Assembly (NCBI RefSeq): GCF_001039355.2
Contig: NW_019776168.1
Span: 598,183-649,059, forward strand
Source of the DNA: Lingula anatina
Taxonomy: Eukaryota; Brachiopoda; Lingulata; Lingulida; Lingulidae
Direction: 5' to 3'
Length of the DNA: 50,877 nt
In this document: positions 11,111 through 24,223 of the stretch, one piece after another
Layout: each line of letters starts with the position of its first letter
Numbering within the stretch: the stretch's first letter is position 1
The notes under the pieces: model-generated
The model's database searches: none
Seen by the model: the letters and a program-made list of their open reading frames with translations, nothing else
What the model was told of the DNA's origin: nothing
Program-made: the position numbers and the translations under genes

Positions 11111-11569
11111 GACAAACGCAAGGTTTCAGAAGTGCGTTGGTAAACGTATGAGTCATAAGTTGCTCAAACCCTAGATATACGGTAAGAATATACGGCCAAT
11201 AAGCTGGTAGGACAACGCTTATAAATGCTAGAAGGCAATTTACAGTAGGGCCACGTAACGTTTCTCATAAAACTTTGATGACACACGCAGTATGCTGGGA
11301 AAACACTTCCACCAAGAAAGAGAAAGAGCTGAGGAGCAGGTTCGGCACCAAGATAAGCAGATATAATACTTAACACAAGGTTTTAATGTATGACAAATTT
11401 ATTTAAAAAAGAAAGAAACAATAAACATGAAAGTATGAAAATTTGACAAGAATCCATTAAAACGAATAGCATGAATTTATCTGATTCTTTTTTATTCGCC
11501 CATATGATCTCTTTATACGGTAAACCTAATTTCTTCGGAGTGTTTATTTAAAGATGAGCATGGATGAAT

Positions 11570-12360
11570 GTCACAGCGGCAAGAAATGGGGTCTGTTTAT
11601 TTCTAATTTTTTAATCGCCATCATCAAAGTAAAGAAAAGATCCCGGACTACCCTATGATTCTTGATATGTGTCCAAGAACAGCGTGAACGTTGGAACTGC
11701 TGCGAATGCCCGGTTGGTGCTACAAGGTTCCACTGAACCATTGACAAATTAAATTTGGGCCTCCGCACCATGATACGCATGAGAGTACTTTTTGATGCTG
11801 TCTATTAAGACATCTGAATTCAAATCACCTGAAAATACACATGCCTATAAAAAAGTGCCAAGCTTATATTGAGTCAAGCATATATTGTGCCAAGCTCATT
11901 GCATTTGGAAACCTTTAAAAAAAGAGTTATTTTAGTGACGATGGTAATATGTTATGCTAAAATTAGGTACAAGAGCGAGAGATTCTGGCTCAGTTAAAAA
12001 CACACGAGAGAAAAAAATTGTGGAAGAACGTAAGAAAGGCTTAGATAAGACGCAATTGTGATGTGCTCTGAGCAAGTCGCACGGACTAAACTGTAACAGA
12101 AGGGTTTCTGGTACATCGCGCGCAAAACGGGAGAGAAATCTCCAAGATACCAGGGAGAGAAATCCAATAAACCCTATGCTATTTTAAACGCTTTTTTGTT
12201 TTCGCAACATAACTGTTAATCTAAAGATTTAACTAATTTTAAAAAAATTCAAAGATATATCAGAATATTCAGAATTCTAAAAACTGGGATCATTTTGGCG
12301 TTTTAGTTCCACACCTGTACGTACAGTATGCTGTTCCTCAACATCGAATAAAATCTTATC
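11570..12360 (-). pseudogene. Degenerate 3' end of a nucleotidase gene (exon 8 tail, intron 8, exon 9)
   Basis: The minus-strand sequence at about 11650-11825 parallels exon 9 of copy B (13634-13818) base by base with many changes. It reads like SDVLIDSIKKYSHAYHGAEAQI, then an in-frame TAA where copy B has Lys, then FVNGSVEPCSTN. The flank at 12060-12220 parallels 14110-14250, and 12300-12356 parallels the end of exon 8 at 14330-14403 (CCTCAACATCGAATAA versus CCTCAATACCGAATAA). It is thus a decayed tandem copy of the 3' end of the gene. Exons 1-7 are absent. It could be the missing tail of an ancestral copy whose front is lost; it lies upstream of copy A exon 1, so it is not the end of that gene. 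Confidence 0.8.
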
Positions 12361-12410
12361 CATCAATGATTTGATGGATGACTGACATTAAATAATCTTT
12401 ATAAGACTGT

Positions 12411-12462
12411 TTATATATTATATTATATTATATTATATTATATTATATTATATTATATTAAT
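12411..12462. repeat. (TATAT)n pentanucleotide microsatellite
   Basis: About ten uninterrupted ATTAT/TATAT units. Confidence 0.95.
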
Positions 12463-12619
12463 TATCAAATTACGTTACAATACAGTTACATGATCCACAT
12501 CTTTGATTTTAAAGTACTCTTAAGAGAAAAATAGTCGAATGTTATTAAAATGAAAAAGTGCAGAAACCCTTGTAGACTCTCTCAAAATGGATAAATTACT
12601 GGATAGAAAACTTGATTAA

Positions 12620-12850
12620 CAAGTCTAAGACGTTAAAGTGTTTGAAGTGAAACCCTTCGATGCTTCGAGTATGTGATAAAAGAAGCTCGCTTGATTCAAT
12701 TGTACACCACGCGTGTCTTTGTCACGCTATTTAATACGTGAGAGCAAACTTGTACAAATAGATTGGTCTAGAAACAAATTCAGCAGATTTCACCATATTT
12801 GTAAACAATAGTGACATCCTCCCAAGTCGCGTGTATATATACAGTGATGT
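12620..12850 (+). repeat. Diverged tandem duplicate of 13250-13465
   Basis: Both blocks share GTTAAAGTGTTT, GAAGCTC, ATTGTAC, TTTGTCAC, AGATTGGTC, AAATTCAGCAGATTT, TTGTAAACAA, TGACATCCTCC and CGCGTG-ATATATACA in the same order. The 13250-13465 copy is the immediate 3' flank of copy B. It carries AATAAA on the minus strand (13466-13471), about 165 bases past the copy B stop and a candidate polyadenylation signal. Confidence 0.75.
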
Positions 12851-12976
12851 TTCCAATGACTTAATGTTAATCTTAATGGAAGAAAAAGGTTTGAAAATAT
12901 TAGTTACATTAATCACATGCAGGAATATCAATAACATTTATTTCATACAGGAATAATATGAATCACATACAAGAAA

Positions 12977-13110
12977 CATTCGTTCAAACATCAAATTCAG
13001 GTAAACCTTTTGGTAATTCTCTTAGTTATACTAATTGAAACTATATGCTGGCATTTGGTTGGCTTTTGTGGCAAAAAAAAATTGGCTTTATATGCATCTT
13101 TAAGTTCATA
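12977..13110 (+). repeat. Dispersed repeat, copy 2 (partner at 1988-2120)
   Basis: See the copy in the last DDX56 intron. Orientation is the same and similarity spans about 130 bases. Confidence 0.6.
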
Positions 13111-13633
13111 TGAATGGCTTCAAGTGGTAAACCTTAAGGATCAAGTTTGAACTGTGGGCTGTTTAACGACTTAGTCAATTCCAGTAATTCTTACAAGGTT
13201 TCTTAAGATTGCCAAAAGGCAAAACACCATGTAGCCATGAAAATAATGTTAAAGTGTTTCAAGAGAAACCATCCGATGCCTAGAGTATATGACAAGGGAA
13301 GCTCACTAGCTGCTATTGTACCCTACATGGGTTTTGTCACACTTTTAACACGTAAGACCAAACACTTAAAAGTAGATTGGTCCAGAAACTAATTCAGCAG
13401 ATTTTACAATATTGTAAACAACGATGACATCCTCCAATTCGCGTGCATATATACATCGATGTTTCTTTATTTAAAATCATCATCATCAAAGAAGAGAAAA
13501 GACTAATCTGCTCAGTAATTCTTGACATGACGTGTCCATTCCTCGTGTTTTCCTGATTTTTTTTTCTTTTGCCTTTAAAAAAGGCTTGGAGACTTCAGTG
13601 TTGTAAGCGCAAAGTTGTGACGGATGTGAAATT

Positions 13634-16600
13634 TTAACAATTCCCCATAAAGAACAAAGCAAACAAAATCAACGTGAACGTCGGAACGACTGCGTATGCC
13701 TGGTTGTTGCTACAAGGCTGGACTGAACCAGTGACGAATTTAATTCGGTCCTCCACACCATGGTAAACCGGAGAGTACTTTTTGATGTAGTCCATTAAGA
13801 CATCGGCATCCAAAGTATCTGAAATATACATGCATTTTACTCTCTGACCACAAGGTGCACTAGCAGCCAGTTACAAAATTGTTGAAAAGCAGCGTGATTT
13901 TGGAGAGTATTTTACGGGACCCTCATATCAGAGGTTACATGCATTTAAAGTGTCAAGCCAGTTTACGATTGCATTTTCAAAACTTGTAAAGTGCTCTTTT
14001 AGCAACGGTAATTGGCCAGATAAAAAAAGAAACAGGAAAGCAAAAGGAGGAACTACGTAGGAGTAACTCTTTGGCAATAAAACAGGGCTCAGATGCGATG
14101 CGGTGTGATTGCAGTCTGCTCTGTGCAAATCAGGTGGGCTCCACTGTAACAACGGGGGTTTTCCTCAAGCAACGGCATCTCGTGTAGAACAGGGAGAGAA
14201 ATCAAATGAACCTCTTACAACAATTTTCTCGTTTAAGCAACATTAACGTTTATATTAAGAATAAATTATTTGTCCTAAAATAACAAAAGAGTTAACACAA
14301 TAATCAGAAGACTATAAACCGGGATAATCCTAGCGTTTTAATTCGTTCCGTACGTACCTATCCCGTATCGATACACGATGTTGTCCCTCAATACCGAATA
14401 ATCGTCACCCCCTCCTAAGATGAATGAACTAGTGATTACTTCGTATATTTTGGTCTTTATGAGGGGCTGGAACTTGGGGACAATGCAGTCCGCACATCTG
14501 ACGTCAACGCTGACCACGCGGCTTCCGACCGGCTTGGAGATATTGTACACAACTCTTAGCCCTAGACGTGAACACGAATGATGTGGACTTTCAATGCATT
14601 GTCAAAATATCTTTTGTGAAAAGTAAAGGTTTTGATTTATAATCTCTTGCTCTTTAAAAGAAACAAAACAAAAAATGTTCTTACGGCAAATGCCAGATTA
14701 ACGCTTAGTTTCGGGAAAATTTATGGTTTTGGTGACAAGGAGAGATTCTACAATTACTTGATATATCTCCAACTGTCACGCACCCGCATGTGTGTCCTCG
14801 AGGTATTCTGTTAAAACCATCACAAACTAAAATACAATATCAAAACTAAGGCCTAGGTCTGCTTTACCTGAGACTTGTAAGAAGCGGCCGACCTTTTCCT
14901 CGTATTTAGACACTGAATGCTCCAAGACTGCCCATAGTGTGCTTCCAGATATCTGGGCAATATCAGCTCCATTTCCAAATGGAACAGCACCTCGGACGTC
15001 CGACACAAGTATATCACCTGGAGATAAAAACAATTAGAATTAGCATTTAGCCTCTTTTAATTTTGCGGAAATCAAGATTATATATAAAACGAAGAAGAAA
15101 TGTTTCTAATTCTGCAATGCACTAAATTAATCAAATGCATGTACATGTATTTATGAAAAGAATTGAAGTAAAATTGATGATAACCGAGAAAGTGAATAAA
15201 TGGTCATAAAAGCTTAAGATGTGGAAACCTCACCTACGCGAAGAGGTGCACGAAATGAGCCACTATTCCAGATGCCAATAGACCTATTTGTCCATCTTGA
15301 ACCGTCCGAAGGCTTCAGATATTTGTCAACTAATGCGTCTGCCATCAAGTTTCCTGTAAGTTTTTATTTAACAAAGAAACGACGTCAATTTTAAGAAAAA
15401 ATCAATTCATCTATAAAGCATAAGAAAATTGGTTTCATTTAACTGTTCAGTGACAATATTCTAATTATTTCCATAAATTATATACTTGCAAGACGAACAA
15501 AGGACACTTACCTAGACTACACTCGTTGAACTTACAACCCGTGTCATTTAGTAACACTAGTGAGGATCCGATTTGCCTTGAACCAAATTCAGTCACCTGT
15601 TGTTTCCATGGCTGCAGCTTAGTGAGGGTAGCATTGTCTGACAGAAGAAGACAGTACAAGCCAACTTAAAACATGATTTAATATTAAACACAAAGTGAAA
15701 ACTTATATTCACTGCTTTTTTTTTATTATTTAAGTGCAAGTCTCCCTTTGATAGGCATTATAATGACTATTACAATATACATGCATGTTGGAAGCTATAA
15801 AGGGTATCCAGTGGTGGATTTAGAGGTGGGGGGTGAGGGAGGCCTTCGGTTTCTGAAAAATGTATCACACCAATATTCCCCTCTTGAAATTAGAATGTTG
15901 ACTAGCTAAATCACATTTCTTAACCGTACCAAAGGGCCCTGTTTGCTCTCCAAAACACCAAAAATTTCGGGGCCCTTGAGTAGGACCCAAACCCCAAAAC
16001 AAGGGGCGATGGTCGGCTTCGCATCCAAGGCCTGTCGTTCTGGACCCCCCTTCCAAATAATCCTAGATCCGCCCCTGGTATCAAGTATCTGGGATAGCCA
16101 TTTTTAAAATCCAAATGTTGTGAAAATCACAGCAATTTTCAACACAAGTGAAGCCTTGGCAGAAAAAGAATATAACTGTGGAACCGTTATGTGGTCTCTG
16201 CTGGCATAAAATAAGTTAATGTGTGTTGCACTAGTAGTTTGATGTAACCCTTCAAAACTCACATTTCCCCCGTGATTGTTACTTAATGGACTTTTCGACA
16301 CATATTCATACATGCATGTGAAGCAGGGTACAATGTAACTTACAGTATTTTCATTGAGGTACTTGAACGCATCAATTCAACACAAAAATTCATTGCAGAT
16401 AATTTACCTTCAGGAACAGTTTTATCCAATAAGATTGGATTACCATTCCATGACGTAACTTCCCCTGCGTCATCAAACGTCACTGCTAGATGACCTAGAT
16501 ATTTGCCCAACCAGAAATCAGAGACTATCAACACTTTTCTCCCGCCTGATTGTGTCATCACAACTGGATATTCACCTTCAGGAACTTCTGTTGAGGGTGG

Positions 16601-19600
16601 GGTCCCTGATACGTTATTAAAATCATAGAACAATCTTTAAGTTACATGTTTTAAGATAATAATAACGATAAGATAAACAAATAAACAATATAAAAACAAA
16701 ATGGAAGAATCATATCTTCAAAATAGGTTAGAATATAAGGGTTTACTTTCAAAGAAGAAAAAGGAAAAAACAGTACAGTGCGCTACTTTAAAAATTAGGG
16801 TAGATTTTACAAAAGAATTCTATTTCAAATGCAAACTTACCAGTATAAAGAAATGTATTTGTGTGCCCACTAACGACGATGTCCACACCCGTGACAAGTT
16901 CGGCGATCTTCTTATCCACAGGAAACCCCGAATGCCCCAATGCGATGATTTTATCGATGCCTTGTGACGTCAACTTGTCAGCCTCTGCCTGAACTGCAGC
17001 CACCTCTTCGGTGAATATCAAGGCACCTTAAGAAAATCCAAGTGAAATGTTCACAATATTTTTTTTAATCTCTTTGTTCAATGAGTACAATATAAGCATA
17101 TGTTAGTCGCTCCCATGGCTAGATTTGGCGGATGTATGGGCTCTTTGATTCTGCAATCTCGATAAACTTCAAATGAATGTTCAAATTATTGTTTTTCTTT
17201 TTATCAAGAGCTTGTAAAGTATGTGGATATTACCTCCAATATTTCTGTGACTGTCAGTCACCATCATCAGGGAGTAAATGACTAAGGTCATTTCATATTG
17301 GAGGTAATACCCACATATTTTACAAGCTCTTGATAAAAAGAAAAACAACAATTTGAATTGATACATACAGAGCTAATGAAACTATTCTCTCATTCAAATG
17401 AATGAATTAAAATATGACGCCTTAAATACGCAGCCTAGTAAAGGCATCATGTTATTGATAAACCGTTCAGAATAAGTGTATTGCACGAGGCATCAGCATA
17501 TACATCTTTCATGAAAGGAAAAAATAAGTAATTTATCCCCCGATATCTCGTCAAACAATTCACACAAGATTTGTCATTGATGAAGAGAAATATCGGGCTT
17601 ATTCAAAAATCGCGTGTCAGTTACTTCAGAAATGCTTTCTGGTTAATCTCTTCATCAAATGTGCCCTAAATAACCAAACAGGTGTCTGTTTATCGATTTT
17701 TATTATACAAATTCTTACCAGGGCTTGAAATAGTGGGTGTGTCTGTAGTAGTATATCCTATCACCCCTATCTTTTCACCAGCAACAGTTAGCACTGTGGA
17801 TTTATTGAACAGTCCTCTCATTTCTGGAACATTAGCAGCGTTGATATTAGAGCTTACTACTGGGAAGGTGACGTTTTCAAGAAATTGCGCAAGACCATCA
17901 AGACCGTTGTCGAACTCGTGATTGCCTAATGTCTGAAGAGCAAAAAATAAAAACAAATAAAACAGGGACGTCTATCTTTTATCTAAGAGTGTAATTAATC
18001 ATGTTAGGGCTATTGGATTTAATTCATTGCATCAATAATGGAGAGAGAAAGGGAGAGATAGAGAGATCACACTTTACAAAGATTTCTCAAATCAAACATT
18101 TGTTCTCATTTTTCCTTTTCTGTAACAACTGAGGCGGCTTTGTATACGTATAAGACTACACGGGAAAAATGAGAAATCCAGCAAAGAATTTGCAATAAAA
18201 TTTAAAATTATATTTTTTCAAACAACAGTTTAAGTTATTCCCATTCCAATATTTAACTGCTTAAAAAGACGCCTTTATTAGGAAGAGGCTACAATAACAA
18301 CAATCGTAGTTCTTTAAAAAGGTGTCTTGTTCTGCATTGGGATATTGTAGTAGAGATAACTCCGTTGTCAGAAGAAACTATGAAAATTATTTCAGGTAAG
18401 CTGTGTCGTCCATGTCATAACTTGTTTTTAAAACTTTCATATCAATTTCGATCTACAGCAAGAAAATTTTATTTATTCAAAAATTCCTAAGCGTGTTTAG
18501 CTGTCTGGCTTGTCTGATTTATAACCCGATTGTATCTACAGACGGCGTTAAACAATGCCAAAATATTAGGGTATACTTTTACTAGGCGTTGTAACTGGCC
18601 ACGAAAGACCCATGATATGTGATTATCTATACTTTACCAATGCATTTTTCACATAAACATATCCATTTGCTACAAATTATATACTGTACTGATGTGTTTT
18701 CACATAAAAATATCTATTTGCCACAAATGACATAGTCTGTCGAGAATACATCATTGATTTATTTATCTGATAAAAAATAACGACAATATTATTTCAAACG
18801 AGATTGCATAGATTTTTTGTCCGAGATAAATAGAAAGATACATATGTAAAAACCCAAAGACTCAAAATTTGATAAAAACAAAGTTTTCCCTGTCTTAATG
18901 TCCAAGTTATTGAAATCAACCCCACCCGCAGGATGCGAATAGATGTAGACCTGGAATGGACTTTTTTCATTGTTCCAATATTTTTAAATGCCAAAAGGCT
19001 GGATCCACCACACACACGCGCGCGCGCGCTTACGTTCGCTCATTCTCTTTCTCTCTCTGTAGAATCGAATTTTAAATCTTTAAATGTCACAAAAGATACG
19101 TATGACTTGTTAGTGCATAACATATAACGAAAAGAGCCTAAATGAATGGAATGTCAGACCCATTGTTGCCATTTTCGGCAATGCTGCAACACCCATAGTA
19201 CATAACGCCATGGACCCATAAGGGAACGTGAGGCTTGTTTCAATGGAAAAAAAATGGTAAGGTGGAAAGTTGATAATACTGTATCGGATAGAATGCAAGG
19301 TGAATAACATGATCTAATGTCACACCTATTGTGTACTATATCTGGCGTGTATAATGTGACATGCAGTTTTCCATATAAAAGTGGTCAAGCATGATAAACA
19401 CTGACTCACCTGCAATACCAGGGAATTAGGTGAAAGAAGAAACATAACATGTGAACATTTGAAAATTCGCAATAATTGCACAGTAGCACAGAAATATATG
19501 CCAACTGTCAATTTATAGATAATAATACTGTAATAATGGAGGAACATGGTGACAGCACCGCGACCCAAGGTAACGTCTGGCATGTCGCTGTTTACATGAA

Positions 19601-20625
19601 AAGATGTGTCTTTTGTGGACTAAAAGGCCTAAGGGACGGCAATGACTCGCCTTTTTTTTTTTTTGCAAGATTCGCCTTATCTTTGACATCGAAGAAAAGA
19701 AGGTGCGTTAATCTTAAAAGCGCATTTCCGCATGCATGAGGACAGTTGGGATGGTTCCGCAGGTTGTAGCCGGACCCACCTTTTGTAAATGTACCCCGGT
19801 CGATCAGTGCTCTTTCTCTCTCTCTCTCTCTCCAAACACACGTACATGTACGAACGCTCATGCTAAAATTTACTTAAAAATTGTAGGCCTACCGATATGT
19901 ATGATATGATATGAGGGAGTGACTACATGTGTCTCCAAATAGTGTCACCATATTATCTCATTTTGTATGTTCTCCGATAAGGAGTGTAAGATAAACAGTG
20001 TTTTAAAAATACACTGAAAAGCTCCGTGATACATGTAGAAAAGGTGACACAAAACGTGTACCGTGCGTCCAGTGCGTAGACGTGTGAAGGCTTGTGAACT
20101 CAATGAGTGTCAAGTCGCTGATAAGATGCTTATCGCTGATAAGGTGTTTAAGAAACGACGGGTGATATAAAATAAAATTATCCTTATTGAGCCTATTTTC
20201 AGGAAGTAAAAAGAATATTCTAATACGCCTTCTAACTGAACGACAATTAATCTCTCGGTAAATGCCTTTATCGACCCTAAGATTATTCTTACCATTACAT
20301 CGTATCCAAGTTCGTTCATAAAGTGTGCCGTCGCTTTTCCTTTGAACATAGAAAACCACAGCGTGCCCTGAGCCTGGTCTCCAGCGTCCAGCAAAATCAC
20401 GTTAAGTTCTGCTTTACGGATCTCCTCGATTTTAGTGTATCTTCTTGCCACTCCCCCGAAACATTCCCCCGCTTCTGCCTCTGTTTCCGAGCACCTGCCT
20501 CCATACTTGTCAAACTGTTCAAACCGTGCATGAACATCGTTGGTGTGTAAAATAGTCAAATTAAACCCATAGCTTAGTGTTAAACACATGCTTATTACCA
20601 CCATCTCCTTCATAGCCCCTGCCAT
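13634..20625 (-). CDS. NT5E: Ecto-5'-nucleotidase (CD73-like), copy B
   Basis: Nine exons, minus strand: 20293-20625, 17719-17932, 16841-17026, 16408-16605, 15512-15637, 15234-15353, 14868-15017, 14358-14561, 13634-13818. The sum is 1716 bases, 571 residues, in frame throughout; human CD73 has 574. The family hydrolyses extracellular AMP to adenosine. Visible: signal peptide; metal ligands in TILHTNDVHAR, LLDAGDQ, LGNHEFDN, LGHSGF and SGHTNTFLYT; nucleoside-pocket Phe in VPFGNG and SFILGGGDD; VRCADC cysteine pair; hydrophobic C-terminal tail fitting a GPI signal. Odd points: human Arg354 is Lys (GCKFNEC) and the NGGGIR loop is NSGSFR, with Asn390 and Arg395 kept but Gly393 changed to Ser. Cysteines matching human 365 and 387 are both absent. 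It is more divergent than copies C and D except over part of exon 1. AMP hydrolysis is likely but unproven. Confidence 0.95.
15809..16077 (-). mobile_element. MITE-like element, CAGTGG...CCCCTG ends, copy 1
   Basis: About 269 bases in intron 4 of copy B, flanked on both sides by GTATC (15804-15808 and 16078-16082), a 5-base target duplication. The ends are short inverted repeats of the form CAGTGGTGGATTTAG / CTAGATCCGCCCCTG. A second copy in the opposite orientation lies at 48298-48580. No coding capacity, so it is non-autonomous. The superfamily is not assigned. Confidence 0.8.
17180..17357. mobile_element. Fold-back element (62-base inverted arms)
   Basis: The left arm 17180-17242 and right arm 17295-17357 are near-perfect reverse complements (TTTTTATCAAGAGCTTGTAAA is shared) around a loop of about 50 bases. 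It lies in intron 2 of copy B; copies C and D show no counterpart. Likely a MITE; no target duplication is clear. Confidence 0.85.
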
Positions 20626-22215
20626 ATTTTCAATGGATGTACAGTAAAAGGTACAGTTTATTGTGCTACTAATGCTAAAAATCCTAAAAAGCCCAGTCAG
20701 GCTATTTATCTAACTTTGCTGCTCTATGACCGTGAAGCACGTCACCGTCTTATTTGTGTCGTGTGTGCAAAGTAACAAAACAACGCTATGCCAATGTGTT
20801 TGTGGGGCATTCCCCTTGTGACCGCTGTGATAACATCACTAAAGACTGTGTGATAACTTAATAATAAAAAAGACAGGTTAAGTTTTACACGGTATGACCT
20901 AGTAAAGTAAGGGACATTAATTCATTTTTCATTTTCACTCCTCCTCTTCTGCAAACCGCAAACGGTTATTAAACCTCTGGCAATCCTTTTATAGGCTTTA
21001 TAACAGATGTTTAGTTCTCGGATATTGGTTTATGAGTCGCTAAGGTCATTTGTAGTTGAAAAAGGAGTCAAACTAGGCCAACGTCTATTTCCTAGGAACT
21101 CGGGGCTACTGGACCTCCAAAGTTTTCACCTGCGATCTGTATGTGCAGAACGGACAGAAAGATTTTTTCATCTCTTCATTCAATACATTGTGTTTCAGTG
21201 TTGTAATGGAAAAAAGGAGAAAACTGTCTTGCATTTAAGAGTGTTACCATAATCGTTTTTTAATGTTTACGTTCCATAGGGAATGTGTCTGTGGCATATG
21301 TAATATCCATGTGCTTATTGCATTTTTGTTTGACTTTCATGTTTTAAAATGAATTTCTTTCTTTTTTTTTATTTCATAAAATGGATTTGAAGATTGCATG
21401 CTTAAGTAGTGAGGGCTATTCCCCTTATTTATTTCAGCTGATAGATATTTGGAGGGCCATCGATAGGGCCTACTCTCCAAAGAGTTGTTATGTCAGAGGG
21501 CCCTTAAATTATACACGAAATTTCACTGGGGGCTTCTCAACATTTTTGAAACAGACGACAAGCGCACCCTGTGGTCAGAGATGTGTGTATGTGTCATGTA
21601 AGATTGTTAGCCAGGGAAACCTGTATTCAAATCTGTCAAAGCGAAATCTCCCTTGGTTACATTATACTGTACATCGTCAGCGATACTGATGTTTCTCTCT
21701 CCCGCTTTCAACCAATGGCGAATGACACGGAATTGGGACAAAAAGAAGTATTAAGGCAATCATAATCGCCTCTTCTCAACTAACACATTGAGGCCATCGG
21801 CTATTTTTACACTACTTAGTACGGTGAGATACTGCCCAGTTTCTCAACTTCTACTAGAAAGAGAGTTGTATTTATCTTTTCATTCACAACTTCCACAAGG
21901 TACCTGCAAAGTGTCATGTAAATGTCTCAGGACAGATGGCGATTCAGTATAATCATCGATTTTCCTAGACCAGATGGCAATCAGTCTGATCTGCCCTAGA
22001 ACAATCGCTGTTTGTCCTAGGTCAGTGGCTGATTCATCAGTTTGGATTCCTAAGCCAGTAAATATGCAATATGGAATCAGGGTGATGGTTATACTAGTAA
22101 TAATGCAATCTTTGATACAAAGTGATTTGTACATTGAGATCAATGACACTGATTGCTAGAAAAGCATGACCTGGTTTTTCTCAGTTTTCATTCCGACAGA
22201 TATTAGCGTCTAAGG
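20626..22215. other. Copy B upstream region, no gene seen
   Basis: On the minus strand an ATAAATA (20703-20709) lies about 80 bases above the copy B ATG and is a weak TATA candidate. The rest is AT-rich with scattered short ORFs lacking family resemblance. 21890-22060 holds degenerate short repeats around (C)CTAG(G/A)(C/T)CAG(A/T)GGC. Confidence 0.35.
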
Positions 22216-22647
22216 ATGGAAGTGAAAGAGGAGCAAGATTTGCATCACGAAGAGCAGCGAGCTGAATTTTACAAGTTGCTGGATGCTCATATTCGACCAT
22301 AGAAAACGCAACACTCACTGTATTACTCAAGAGTGCTATGATAAAGCAGTCACTGCATTGCAACTGGACAGGGGTGTCAAGTGCTCGGATGGAAATAATT
22401 TTAAGTTCTGGGCGTCGAAACGTTTCAAGCTTCAACAAATTGGATCTCGCAAAATTTTATACTGCAAGAAGACATCCACACCTGTAGTACCTAAAGAAGA
22501 TCTGTTTTCCAGTATAAAGATGTAAGCGCCCTTTTATAAATTACATGTATATTAGCATCAATTGGTTTGAAAATGAATGGCAGTTATGCATATAAAAACC
22601 CATATACCAGGTATGATTAAGATTTTTGATTAAGCCATAAAAAAAAA

Positions 22648-22682
<35 letters not shown>

Positions 22683-24223
22683 AGTCAGCACTAATTGAAG
22701 AATACTATACATACATGTGTAAGTGCAGTTATGGTAGTGGATTCTACTTGTAATCCAAGTAAATAGTTTCATTAATAAGCTCAATCTTATGAATAGGGTT
22801 ATTTGTTTAATTTAATGAGGAAATCTACATTTTTCTCCTATATTTCATATTATATTATCTACTATTTCTCAATTATCACATGAAAAGTAGATGCAAAAGG
22901 GTGTATTTCCCTATATAAATTGTTCTTGATTAAAAAAAAACTACCTCATTTACGTACTTACATTTGATTTAACATGCATCTTTTTTTTATTTACAATTAA
23001 TAAACAGTCTTACTTAAGGTTTTCCAAAGACTGAAATTGATGATTGGCAATGGCGTCACATATATGTATTTTTGGTTACTTTGGTTTTAGTTATGTATTG
23101 AAGAAATAATGTGAAAATCCATATTTTGCTTTAAGGTGCCACTTAAGAGTTGGACACTGTAGACGTGACAAAACCTGGAAGAAGTCAAGAAATATTATGC
23201 TGGAATCCGTGCAGATACTGTGAAGTTGTATCTGAGCACGTGCACGGATTGCTTAACCAGACTAGCCCTAAAGAAGTCATCTGTGGGAAAAGATATCATT
23301 TCCATCGGCTTTATGACCAATCTATATATGGACCTGATTGACATGTCGAGTAGGGAGCATCATGGGAACAGGTGGATCCTCTATCTGAGAGACCACTTCT
23401 CTAAATTTAGTTGGTCATATGCACTCTCATCAAAATGCGCTTCAGAAGTTGCAGAAAAGTTAACATCACTTTTCTGTCTTTTCGGTCCACCTAGAATTTT
23501 GCAGTCAGATGATGGCAGGGAGTTTTCTATACAGTTGTTTGATGAACTTGCCACAGTTGAAATGGAAAATGAAGATTTACTGTTGAAGTTGGGGAAGTGG
23601 GTAGAAGAAAATCCCCACAAATCATGGGTTGACGGCCTTCAGTATGTAACATATACCCTCAACACCACAGTTAGTTCCACAACAGCTAAATCACCATATG
23701 AAGTTGTGTTTAGACAACCACCACACACAGGCAGTGCCCTCCTGGGCATCCTAGTTAAACAAGAGCCGGATGAAGAAGTGACCAATGAGGAGGATATGGA
23801 AGGTTTCTTCACAGACTGCGACCAGCTTGACCAGACTGAGCATGGGTCAGGGCGGAACCAGCACCCGAGTATGAGGTAAAGCCTTTCAACAGCAGCACAA
23901 CCAGCAGCCTAATCAACTATGGTGCTCCTACAGGTAATCATGGAAGGGAATACTTGCAACCTCCTCTGTGGAGCTGAAACTATTGCAACTGGGGTTGAGG
24001 AAGGAAGACTGTCCACAGAGAGACTGTTCAAAGCAAGTTTCAGGGTATATTTGAGAGAACAGGAGTCATAGATTCACACTACACCCTCTCACATAACAAT
24101 CCAATCAATGAACCACTCGCTGAAGGCCAGTTTGTTACTTGGAACTTGACGAATGTCACTCCACTGGATGCTCTAGACACACCACATGAAATGAGAAGAT
24201 TTCAAGAAGATACTGGGTGATCA
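22216..24223 (+). pseudogene. KRBA2/Ginger-like integrase gene, decayed
   Basis: Exon A starts MEVKEEQDLHHEEQRAEFYK at 22216 and shifts frame near 22290, continuing HRKRNTHCITQECYDKAVTA to a donor at 22522. Exon B starts at 23136 (acceptor TTTAAG). It holds the HHCC zinc motif (HLRVGH ... CTDC), then integrase core reads MDLIDMSS, RDHFSKFSW, FGPPRILQSDDGREF and, after an internal loss of about 25-30 residues, LLLKLGKWVEENPHKSW and KSPYEVVFRQPP. Lesions: the 22290 frameshift, a missing base near 23178 (KTWKK where KTWKEVKKYYAGI is expected), the internal deletion after DDGREF, and further shifts near 23850 and 24000. Such genes are related to Ginger DNA transposons and gypsy integrases. Not likely to give an active protein. 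Confidence 0.75.
22641..22683. repeat. (AAAT)n microsatellite in integrase pseudogene intron
   Basis: About ten tetranucleotide units following a short A run. Confidence 0.95.

Noticed and set aside
11571-11780. 69-codon frame at the nucleotidase 3' fragment as a separate gene
   Set aside because: Off-frame reading of the degenerate exon 9 copy.
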